This document shows positions 54,173-64,000 of a DNA stretch of 64,000 nucleotides, piece after piece; the stretch's first letter is position 1, and every line of letters begins with the position of its first letter. The position numbers were made by a program, and so were the translations under genes. Source of the stretch: Trichostrongylus colubriformis (Eukaryota; Nematoda; Chromadorea; Rhabditida; Trichostrongylidae); assembly GCA_963978905.1 (NCBI GenBank), contig OZ022256.1:35388001-35452000 (forward strand). Reading direction: 5' to 3'. The notes under the pieces were generated by a model. The model searched no databases. It saw only the letters and a program-made list of their open reading frames with translations, and was not told the DNA's origin.

Positions 54173-57100
54173 TGGGGCTCAATCATAACTACTCGACTCC
54201 GTGGAGCCGATCCACACAGGATCGGTGGTTTGCACATCACAATGGTTGCAGTGAAATGTGCAAATTGTGCGAGAACTGGTGTAGGGGTGATCGGTCTTTT
54301 TGCTTTCCGCGACAGGCCGGAGCACAATCGTGTCATCAGGTACACCGGTTCTATTCACTTCTCATATGTACACTGAGCGTTAGTATCGATAATAACTCTC
54401 AACAACCAGTACCTGAGGTAGTTTTCTTGTTGAAATGAATGTCGCATTGAACTGCCCCAATAAAACTTGAACCTTTAGAATATGCTCTCTGAAGCACCAT
54501 TCATTTGCGGACCATTTTCTTCTCATGTGGTGATCTTGACCTAGGCGCAGGGGCGGACCTGGCTACCTTTCTGTGTCATCTCTTTCTTAATCATCTTGAA
54601 TCATCAGGACTATAGAACATTTTCACATTTTACGCCTTACGTTTCCCGCGTTCTCTGCTCCCCCCCCCCCCTGCCCCTCCCTCTCCTCCCCGTACGTCCC
54701 CGACCAATATTGTCCGAGCGAGGAGGGAATGTTCCGTTGGTTGTTGCCATCCTTTTGTGAAAAATCAAAAATGGATGGGTGTTTGTCATATGCTTATGTA
54801 CTACTCTTCGCGCGCTATGGCCTCCTTCATAGTGCAGTACTTCATATAAAATGGTGCCGGCGTGCCTGTGAGCGGCAGGGTGTGGCTGCCTTCATAGGCA
54901 GCGAGGTTGAGCTGTATAGGCGGAGACGCAAAGACCTACCACAGGCAGTGCAGGGCCCGATGTCGATGAGGTGCATAGATGGTGACAGATGTGAAAGCTA
55001 AATATGAACTTCCATCACCATTCACATTACGACTCCTTTACTTGACTACCCTTGGTAAAACAGTTCCTTTTCATTTTTGGCGCCTTTGTATCTCCTTACC
55101 CACTGTAGGGCATTCTGGCCTTGCTTTTTCCAAATGAACTCGTTTGGCTCTCTCTACCTCAGCATCCCTCCCATAGAAGGCATTAGAGGAATGTAGATGG
55201 CAGTCGCTGCATACAGATAAGCTGGAGGGTCCAGTCTTTTTCTCTGTTTGTTCTCCATTTTCTGGAAAACGGCGCTTGGTAATTGGAGATTCCTGGGATT
55301 TCTCATGCAAGAAAGTGCAATGCGAGAAAGGAAAATGGAGATGCATTGCAGAAGAGCTGAGGGAAGGCTGGACAGCAGTTTTCAGAAGACTCCTAAAAAC
55401 ATGAAGGCGTTAGACGCCACTATGTTTGCAGAACTATACTATACACTTTCTGAGGCTGGTAAAGCGCATATCCGTCCTATTAGGCCCAACCTATGGAACC
55501 GGCATCATCCTGCAATTGGTTTACGGTGATCTCAAAAAGAAGAACAAATGTCTGCGATCATGATTCCAAATGAGTATCCAATTTTAGAGCTGTGCGTACT
55601 GCTCGTATGCCCATGTAAGACCTTCGTCAAACTTGGCGATTTTGGGACTTCGCGATTCTGCAATTCCGCGACCCCGCGATTTGGCTACTCTGCGATTATG
55701 CGACGTCACACCCGCTCGCGATACTGCGGCCTATAGATACTGCATTGCCGTAACTTCGCGTGTAGATTCTCGACACCACAAAATCGCAAAATCGTTAAGT
55801 CGCGAAATCGCTAAGAATGTGTTTCGGCCTGTTGCTGTTCGTAAAGTCTTCATGCGCGATCAGAAAAATTTCTGGTGATCAGCGAAACGGGTAATTAGCG
55901 CCAGATGCTAGCTTGGCCTGAAAAGTACTCGATGATGAATTACCTCAACATCGTAATTCGTTAAATCACCACTGAGTACCTTGGTTTCCCACCGTAATCA
56001 CTTAGTACTCGTGCATTTCGAGCGTCAACCGTCAGAATGTTTCGACTCTCAAATGTAACTGCGTACTTTGAATATACTTATGTCACAGAACCGGTGGGTC
56101 TTTCAGAATATACATCGTTACAAAACCAGAAATGAGCAGTTCGAGGTCTTCTCCTTCGCCTTCTAGGAACTCTTTTTTTTCGGAGCGCTAATCACTGCCT
56201 CAGTCTTTGGTATGCGTTGCGCATCCATTCATAATGATGAAGGAAGATGAAAGCGGCTTGGTGCATAGAATGGCTTGTGGGGGTCACCTAGTGTACAAGT
56301 CATTGCTTTTATCCTCCCACACAAGTCTGGGACCAGTTCAGCTGCCACGAAAGGTTGGAAGACTTGGCTGGCCTATTCAGGTATCGATGCAGGGTTTGAG
56401 CCCCGCACCGTGCAACTGGGGATGCACGCCACTTCTCACCGCATCGTCTCCGCCCTCACAAAAATACCTCGATACAAATGAGATTTTTGTGAAGAATGAT
56501 GCGAATGAATGAGCTCGGCTCACTTACTGAGGTGATTACCTCCCAGTTTCACTGAAACTGATTACAATATTACTCGTCTACATCGGATGGTGCGCAAACA
56601 AACTTGCTTGTACGGTAGACATGATCTGGGAAGAGACGCAATATGACGTAAGCCAGGACTGACGTCTCTCTCGTTCCTGGGAACGAAATTTTCGTTGCTA
56701 TGACAGAGGTGTGATGTGCAATGGTGCGCGAAGCAAAGACCGGGAGGGGCAATTTTGTTTACGGTATGCGCTTATATACGACGGAAACGCGGCTATTTCT
56801 CTCCAAGTCCTGCTATCGATGTTTCCGCGCGCGCATGTTCGCGTCGCGGTTTCCTCGGTGGAGCGCATAATATTCTTGCGTGAGGATTTTTGAAATGCAT
56901 ATATTGTGTTTAAGTGAACAGTTTGGAATTCGGTCTTGACTGCATTTGAGATGTGTGTAGAAGTTTCTTTGTGTAATATCAAATTGGAAACTCTTTCGGG
57001 AACCAGGTGCGCAATCAAATCAATTCGGGATTAAGCAATTCTTTTCAGTTTGCTTTGTTGGTCCCGCATAAGTGCCTCATGGAAATACTATGAAGTACCG

Positions 57101-57859
57101 CAGTTATAGGGACCAGGATCTCGCGGGGGACTTCTTCATCTACCCGCGGGGAAAACAACCATCTCGCACGACCACATGGTTTACCGGTAGCATGTGCTTG
57201 GTTGCGTTACTCACCCATATCCGCTGATCTCTTTTGCTTCTGGTTGTTTTTCTTTGGTGGTTTACTATCTTCCTCACATGGTCTCGATCACTCTTGGTTT
57301 TTGTTTTTGTTTTAGAATGAGTGTATTGATAATTTGTTTCTCTAACATATGGCGCACCTCCGTGTGTATCAATAAATAAATAAATAAATAAAAGTTATAT
57401 TCTGAGTAGGTCATTCACCCACCCCGGAGCTCCTTTTTCCAAGGCACAGGCTTACATTCACATTCATATCCGCTCCTTCTACATAAAGAAGTTACATATT
57501 GCTTCAGCTAATAAGGTCGAAGAAGCCACCGTCACGACTGTCAAAAATATAAGTGTTTCCAGAAGTCAATCTTCATAATAAAAATTTAGACAGAAAGGAT
57601 GACTTCGAATATGATGATGTCGAAGACACATCAATCTCCCTAACTCTAAATTCCAACATATGCATTGTGAGCATCTCACACAAGTACATAGCAACCGCGC
57701 ACGTGTGAATGCTACTCGCCGTTTAAGTCCGTCCTCCGGGAGGGCATAGTGTGCGTGTGTGTTTAAAGTTGCACCATTGTAAAGTTCCTCTTGCGGGAAT
57801 ATTATGCGCTCCAGTGGAAACACCGCGACACGACCATACGCGCGGAAGAATCAATGGCA
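54173..57859. other. No firm gene; low-complexity patches
   Basis: 55630-55830 is a degenerate run of GCGATTnnGCGA units on one side and their complement (AAATCGCAAAATCG) on the other. 56830-56890 and 57783-57850 are inverted partners (GTGGAGCGCATAATATTCTTG with GAATATTATGCGCTCCAGTG), perhaps ends of a decayed element. (AAAT)n lies at 57371-57392. C-rich tract at 54660-54690. The minus frame at 55071-55346 has a CSDCHLHSS stretch but no family match. Confidence 0.35.
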
Positions 57860-58006
57860 GTACAGTCCATTCCGCAGCGCCTGATAGGACATGGTCTACG
57901 GACTTGGGTGAGTGGCGATAGTGAGAGTACGTGGTGGACGAGTTTGATGAATTTTCATCCAAGTCCGTAGGCCACGCCCTAACAGGCGCTCCGAAACGGA
58001 CTGTAC
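57860..58006. mobile_element. GA/TC-rich foldback family, copy at 57.9 kb
   Basis: GTACAGTCCATTCCGCAGCG at the left and CGCTCCGAAACGGACTGTAC at the right. Inner GGTCTACGGACTTGG pairs with CCAAGTCCGTAGGCC. The centre is GTGAGTGGCGATAGTGAGAG. Confidence 0.85.
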
Positions 58007-58175
58007 ATGGAGAGATGGCACGTTCCTACGGCGGGACGCATTCACTAACGCGAAGCCTTGCAAGGTAGAGTGCAAGTTTATTAGCTTTTTTTTTTACCAC
58101 AAACACCATGTTTTCACACTTCCACTCATTTTCCCTTTCACTGATTTGCTGCTGTGTGTTGTTCTACTTCATTTA

Positions 58176-59073
58176 TTAGGTTGATTCATAATAAATCGGA
58201 CAAATGGTAGTGATGATTTCTAGAGATCATAACTCAGTAACGAAATAACGAAAATGGACGCGCGAGGTACCGTTGGAATGAGTAGGAAAAGCTCTTCAAA
58301 GTACCGCAAAATAATCACTCCAAAGTAAATTCATTCCGCCACAATGCCGCACGATTTCAAGCGGTCCAGAGACCACATCCGCAACGTCATACTATTTATA
58401 TCGCTATCTGGCCAGGAACCCGCGGATATCGGCATACGTCTGATAGAAGTTCACAAGGAGCATGCCCCCGGCAGAAGTACACTGTAGTTGTAGCATTCGA
58501 AGTTTGCGTCAGGCGACTATTCCATCGAAGACGAAAACCGCGGTTGATGGAGCGTACACGGCGTAGAGTACTGGGAGCTGCTCGATGAAGGTACCACAGT
58601 ATCCGCCGACGTCTACGTTCGTCAATTACGAGAATTGAAGGCCAATGTCCAAAGTTCGCTACGGCGGCGGTCACATGTCTACTTCCAGCACGACAACGTG
58701 TCTACTTTCACAGACCGTACTTCGCAAGATCGACCAAGGCCGAGCTGATGTCGTACAGTTGGACCGTACTTCTATACCCACCGTGCTCCCCAGACCTGGC
58801 CCCTTCAGATTTCCACCTTTTCTCCCACAGCCAACGCCACCTGGACGGCCAAACTTCAAAACTCGCGACGAGGTCAAGGCGGCACTCGGCAACTTCTTCG
58901 AGCTCCAGCTTCCGGCCTTCTGGAGCAAGGGCATCCATGATCTGCCTATACCGTGGCAGAAGGTCATCGATAAAGATGGAGTATATTTCAAGTGAATCCC
59001 TGTTGTCGTAAAAAAGTTGTACGACAATGATTAAAATTGGTCAATTTGTCCGATTTATTATGAATCAACCTAA
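58176..59073 (+). pseudogene. Mariner transposon with broken transposase
   Basis: Inverted termini TTAGGTTGATTCATAATAAA, TA on both sides (58174-58175, 59074-59075), 898 bp versus about 1.3 kb for an intact mariner, so internally deleted. The plus strand carries transposase pieces in several frames: HRRRKPRLMERTRRR (about 58515-58565), HVYFQHDN (catalytic Asp region, about 58675), SPDLAPSDFHLF (last catalytic Asp region, about 58785-58825), and FKTRDEVKAALGNFFE to WQKVIDKDGVYFK at the end (58855-58992). At least three frame changes make it inactive. It is a different mariner lineage from the copies at 5.2 and 35.6 kb. Confidence 0.9.
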
Positions 59074-59075
59074 TA

Positions 59076-60229
59076 CATCATCACATGTGAAATCAAATTC
59101 GGCCTATGCGACACCAACGATAGCGTCGGCCCGCTCGAGGCGTGGAGATAGAGGTGAAGTGCGCTGGTGTCATAATAGCACTCTTAAGAAGCGTTTTAAC
59201 GCGTTTTTCGCTACACATTATCTTTTCTGAATTCGAGCGCTCGTTTACAAAGTACCGTATTTTGAAACATGCTCTCCTATCTTGCCTCCTTCAGGATGCC
59301 ATTGATGTTGCGTTATACTGTGTCTCATCCTCGACCCACGTTGACCCTGCTATGGTAATGATACGTGCTCGTTTTCTGTACGAGGGAACGACAGTGAACT
59401 TGTGGTCACTCAACTGCAAATATCTGAAGAATCTGTGTTTCCTCGAATTCTCCTATTCTCATTCCCTTCATATGCGCTCCTCTACACGTGAGCCTGTATC
59501 ATTCTTCTTCCACGGAATATTCCTTCCGTAAAGTTTTTTGATTTAACTTTTCCCAGAACACATGTAATCAAGCAACTTTTCTCCCATTTACGCCCCACTG
59601 ACATTCTATTGCCCGTTACGTACAGACCCAGTGCTCAGTTGTGCCTTTGCTGGGTTTGATATTCACGTTTGCCTCCAACAAAATGTTCTTCGATCAACAA
59701 AGAAACGTTGGCGGGGCAATCGATCAAATTTATGGCACCTTTCATGCAAAAAACTTCAGCGAATCAACTGAGCATTTTTTGATGCATGGGTGTTCCTTCT
59801 TGAGGGGGAGCCGCAAATCACACTCAGTTATCGAAGCTGTAATATAATACATGCTATGGGCGCGGAGACAACAGTTTGGCTTGAAAGGGAAGGAAGCATA
59901 AGGAAATTGTTTCACCCTATTCTGGGCTTCTTCTGTTAGGTTTTGGTAAAACCCAGAAATCGCCGAGCCATTGTCCTCCCCACAACCCCACTGCATGGAG
60001 TACTTTAGACCCTATACTAATAACTATATACATACAGTGCTCTACATTACGATACAACCACCTATAAATTGTCTAAGAACTTGATTTACAGCATGATTCG
60101 GAAAAACTTTCAGATAAAAAGAGTCGCCAGTGTTGACGTGCATTTGCGTACTAACATCAAATTTCAGCTAGGGGATATAGAAAAGTTTTGCTTATTTGTC
60201 TTGAAAATGCCGCTTTAACTATTCTGCAA
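59076..60229. other. No gene
   Basis: No motif, splice pattern or repeat that I can support. Confidence 0.35.
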
Positions 60230-60690
60230 AATGATAAAATCACTGAACAGAATAAAGCAATCGTCAACGGCGAAACAACGACAAAGAGAAAAATGCTGAT
60301 TTAGCAAGCATCTTGTCCTCCAGTGCTTGGGATTGCCAAAAATTCTGATGATCTAAACCGATATGAGGTTTTTCAGAATGTTTTTGGACCACTGTCAACT
60401 TTTTCATATGAGGGAAATACACCGCTGTATCATACTCCATTATAGGACGGATATACATTTTGTATGCCTTTATAAGCGTACAAGGGTCATCGGTATATAA
60501 GCTTCTCAGAAGTTGGAAAAGTCTAGCTTCGGCTTTCTTAGCAATAAAGTTAGAGTGAGGTTCAAATGTCAGCTTACTACCAATTTTTGGAGGAAGGGAG
60601 GTTTCGGACAATTTATGGCTGGCCGTATCATTATGCAGAGAACCGCTTATGTGTATCAGAACTATATATACCACTCATAGTCTATGGAAC
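60230..60690 (-). pseudogene. CR1/jockey-type LINE reverse transcriptase C-terminal fragment
   Basis: The minus-strand frame shows IGSKLTFEPHSNFIAKKA, LFQLLRSLYTDDPCTLIKAY and YKMYIRPIMEYDTAVYFPHM, then shifts. This is the conserved region after the catalytic core in CR1/jockey-like LINE RTs (usual pattern: YxxYVRPxLEYxxxVWxP). The catalytic YxDD part and the endonuclease are absent. A 5'-truncated, frameshifted relic. Confidence 0.75.
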
Positions 60691-62458
60691 GGGGAGTATC
60701 GCAGATCCCTGAATTTTATTTGCTTTGCAGCAGTATACAGGATGTCAAAAAATTGCGGTCGCCGATGTATTGCGCAATATTTGTAGCTCTGGAAGAGAGA
60801 ACGGTGAATGAAAACATAACTTTACTTGCAACTTGTGTAATAACAAATACACCACATTGCAAGATTTTCTCCCCGATACCAACACAAGCCTGAAGATTCT
60901 TCATAACTCAGTAGCTTCCCGCAAAACTACCCATCTCAGATTCTCAGGCCTTCTCCATGGGCAAGCTTATGGTTCTAAATCAACAGGCCTTGCCTTCAGT
61001 CAAAGACCGCGATAGAATGTCAATGGCATTAAGATCTGGCATGAAAAGCTCTTCGAAAAGCGACGGAATCCGGGTCGATCGCATTGGCACCTTTATGTAC
61101 CAACGGCTTCGATCCTCCATGCTGCAGCAAAATTTCGCTAGGCTCTCCACTTATTGCTCCCGAAGTGCTAACAAGGCAAACGCCTTTGTATGTGTATCAG
61201 CACGTACTTCATGATCACGATCAATACGCTGGGCAGCGTATCATCGTTGCCCTCAAATTATTTCTGGAGCCCATTTGAAAGTTCTAAATCTTAGTGGCTG
61301 TAACGGCTTTTTTGGTGGTGAAACCTTGAAGGATTTCTCATGATAACAAAAGGACTAGGAGGTGTGAATTTGCTGAAGCGAATGGTCTCATACGCGCTGG
61401 ATGGGCTTTTGTAACTATGAAGATATAATGGCTTCATCAGCAACCACTCCTTTGCTCAGGAAAGGATCTGCGCAACTAGTGAGTAACAAATGAACTAAAA
61501 ACAAGCAGTACAAATCGTAAGGAAATGATTGAAAGCTCTATGAGAGGAAAGGGAAAGTGATGACTGGGAGTACATGTTCTTTAAAAACGTTCCTTCTTGA
61601 GAAGTGGTGATGGGTGGAAGAAGTCACGCAAAAGAAGTGCGGCTTGGGATTTCATGGTTGTGCATCCCTGTGTCAGGATTTCGTACTACGACGAGCGGCG
61701 TGCGACGCTGCAGTTGGGCCTAGAGCGATTTCACGGTAAGTTAGGGGGTGATACTGACTCGTTATCGCTTTGAGATCCAACTATACGGCACCTTTGGCTC
61801 TTCCACGTTCCTTCACCTGCGACACGCCGCGTTGCAAAATCTTGATATATGGGTACAGCACTGCGAGTCGCGGTGCCACACTCTGCCATGGGGGTTGCCT
61901 ATAGGGTGGAACGATGTTGCCGACTGATTTGGCTCGTCACCCGTCTGCATCTACTCCACCGGTTAGTGATGCAGAGAGGCGCGAAAGGGAAAGTGAGAAA
62001 ACGGGGGAGGGCGGGGGGGGGGTGAGTTGGATTTATTTTTAATTTTCTATTTTTTTTACCGTTTTTCTGTTCTTTCTCTACTAATACACTGCTGAGGATC
62101 CATATCCACAATCCACAATCCACAATCTGTCGAATTCATCGAATTCACCCATCTTGTGTCTTCAACCGGGGCGCCTGTAATATTGCGATAATATTTTCAA
62201 TAAGACGATTAGACTATCGTTACCTTTTTTCCACACTTTTTTCAGATTCTAATTATTTAAAATCCTGGAGGCTTATTTAGTATCTACACATGAAGGATTG
62301 CAAAAAGCCATTTGGCTCCGTCTATGTACAAATGAAATTTCTCCCACTCATCTGAATTGTTCTTTGCTCCTCTATCAGCAAGGTATGGCCCCGTAACTTG
62401 AACAAATCACCGGCACCGTCAAAATCAGGTGTCTGTTGCTATATATGTACATATATAC
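60691..62458. other. No gene
   Basis: Several plus-strand frames at 60680-61280 lack motifs. A short direct repeat of ATCCACAATCC lies at 62098-62126. No supported gene. Confidence 0.35.
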
Positions 62459-63303
62459 TACCAGTTGGCTAGCGCACACTACTGTGCGCGTACACCATGG
62501 CATCACGAGGTCGATCGGAAGAGTTTTCTTTATGATTACTCACAGATTGTAACACGCCTCGCCTATTGTGGGCGGCCCTCCGCTCATTCAGAGGGCTCTC
62601 AGGATAGCTTGTACATTGGTTATTAGCAATTTCTTCCTGGTCTCAAGGCTGCGTTATGGCTGTTGTGAATTTTTGTTGTAAGGACCGCCCACTCCAGGTG
62701 CACTCCGCCCAATGCCCAGGGCTCTTTCATGGATTTCAAAAACTCATCGCTGACCTTAATTCAACTTTTCCCCACATTTGGGTCATATTAGAACCCAATT
62801 AACAATTTTCGCTCCGAAACCAGAACACTCCGCGGCACGCCCCGCCAGTTGTGGGCGGAGCTTAACTTGGTTTATGTGGGCTTTTAATTATTCTCCCATG
62901 CCCTACCCATCCCAAACTTGTCCCTATCTCCACAGGTCGTTTTTCATGCGACGTCCAAGCTCCACCCACCACTAAAAATGCTCCGCCCACTGTGCCCAGG
63001 CCTCTTTAATGAATTTCAAAAACTGATCCTCGACCATAATCCATCCTTCCCTCGTGTTTGGTGCACATTCAAACACAATTAACAATTTTCGGTCCAAAAA
63101 AAGAACATTGCAAGGCATACTCCGCCCACTGTGGGCGGAGCCTACCATGCTCAATGTGTGCTTTTACTTCTTGTCCCATGCCCTACCCATATCACGATTT
63201 CCCATCTCCACAGGTTGTTTTTCGCATAATACCTAATTTCGTGACAGACGGACGGACAAAGGGACGGAGGGACAGAGAGACGAAGCGTTTTATGTATAGT
63301 AGG
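62459..63303 (+). mobile_element. Head-and-tail dispersed element, copy 3
   Basis: Head ACCAGTTGGCTAGCGCACAC. Three internal units each contain CGCCCACTGTGGGCGGAGC or a variant, CCCATGCCCTACCCAT and ATCTCCACAGGTnGTTTTTC. Tail GACGGACGGACAAAGGGACG ends in GAAGCGTTTTATGTATAG. It is the clearest full copy in the window. The unit number differs from the 28.5-kb copy (two) and from the 31.1-kb copy, which carries a different unit. Confidence 0.78.
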
Positions 63304-63306
63304 GAT

Positions 63307-63495
63307 AGTCCATTTAGGAGCGCCTGGCAGGGCGTGGCCTACGAACTTGGATGAACATGTGTCGAAGTGTCTCACCCCGCCACACACCTTCAATCTCGCC
63401 ACGTACTCTCACTCTCGCCACTCACCCAACTCACTCTCGCCACTCACCCAAGTCCGCAGGCCACGCCCTGCCAGGCGCTCCGAAATGGCCTGTAC
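63307..63495. mobile_element. GA/TC-rich foldback family, copy at 63.3 kb
   Basis: AGGAGCGCCTGGCAGGGCGT and ACGCCCTGCCAGGCGCTCCG are the inverted ends. CCTACGAACTTGG pairs with CCAAGTCCGCAGG. The centre has CACTCTCGCCACTCACCCAA repeated. It begins right after the tail of the preceding element. Confidence 0.85.
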
Positions 63496-64000
63496 CTATG
63501 ATTTTTCACAAGCTCCCATTTACAAGAAATTTGGAGACAAGCTTTCCAGTGAGAGTATTCTGTATCTGTTCGTTTAAGTTCTCTGCGCTTGAAAGTGCCT
63601 TTATAAACGCACCATCTGACGAGGGCAGAAATTCGAAATGCGATCTCCTTTGCAAGTGCCGCAACAGTGAAGCTTAATTTAAATTCAATCTATTAGTGCA
63701 ACTAACTCATACGCATCACACCTTAACAGCGTCAACATCTGTTGCTGAATTCGCAAGGGAGACGGTATTTTGAAATAGCAAGGGCAAGAAAGCCATATAT
63801 TAAAGTTAATTTTGGGCTGTGGGCCTGTAGGGTGGTTTCTGAGAAAAAGTCTTGACCGATCGATAATTAGCGATAATCCGAACTTTGTGCTAGGTGCAAC
63901 AGTCATGAAAGTGAGGTTGAGGTCGGCTCGAAGGATCATATTTCTCAGAAATTTCACGCAACACAATGCTTGATCTTGACAGTCCATACAGTGTGCGGCG
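63496..64000. other. No gene
   Basis: A 100-codon minus-strand frame at 63685-63987 has no motif or splice context. Nothing else seen. Confidence 0.35.

Noticed and set aside
54158..54438. Two overlapping 72- and 110-codon plus frames after the 17-bp hairpin
   Set aside because: No motif, start context or splice evidence; one frame begins inside the hairpin.
55071..55346. Zinc-knuckle (gag-like) protein suggested by CSDCHLHSS
   Set aside because: Spacing does not match CCHC or other known fingers and neighbouring frames show no retroelement domains.

Overview
This 64 kb window is eukaryotic and very probably from a clade V (strongylid, hookworm-like) nematode. The evidence is one well-supported spliced gene with short nematode-style introns, an AT-rich 5' region with a plausible trans-splice acceptor, fossils of RTE- and CR1-type LINEs and mariner elements, and a dense cover of small inverted-repeat elements. 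I found no rRNA genes, CRISPR arrays, operons or other prokaryotic features. Most open frames of 60-150 codons here are noise or repeat-borne and are left out.

The single confident host gene is on the minus strand at 15327-8246: 13 exons, 453 codons, all phases consistent. It encodes the V-ATPase accessory subunit Ac45/ATP6AP1 (vha-19-like). It has a signal peptide, a dibasic (furin-type) cleavage site, a conserved luminal domain, one C-terminal membrane segment and the short acidic tail typical of the family. Its introns and promoter hold three copies of one MITE family, a foldback made of two repeat heads, a tRNA-like element, and a (CA)n-rich repeat tail.

The most unusual locus is 32.4-36.4 kb (minus strand). 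It is a decayed Penelope-like retroelement whose GIY-YIG endonuclease lies N-terminal to the reverse transcriptase, the permuted architecture described for the Naiad/Chlamys branch of PLEs. It is broken by three later insertions: a TTAA-flanked MITE, a 308-bp inverted-repeat insert with a 12-bp target duplication, and a palindromic mariner remnant. Deleting the first two in thought rejoins the reading frame.

The rest is a layered graveyard of repeats: an RTE endonuclease fragment (1-480), arrays of a TGCGTTTT-type minisatellite (4.8-7.3 kb), a 193-bp decayed array (20.5-21.6 kb), a 117-bp satellite with dimeric higher-order structure (21.65-23.4 kb), a 146-bp array carried inside a head-and-tail element (31.1-32.4 kb), TTAA MITEs with visible empty sites (16.9, 33.8, 43.9, 52.9 kb), hAT-, MULE- and mariner-type MITEs, a 2.2-kb foldback (45.4-47.5 kb), a mariner copy (58.2-59.1 kb) and a CR1-like RT tail (60.2-60.7 kb). 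Protein-like but unassigned segments lie at 36.7-38.4 kb.
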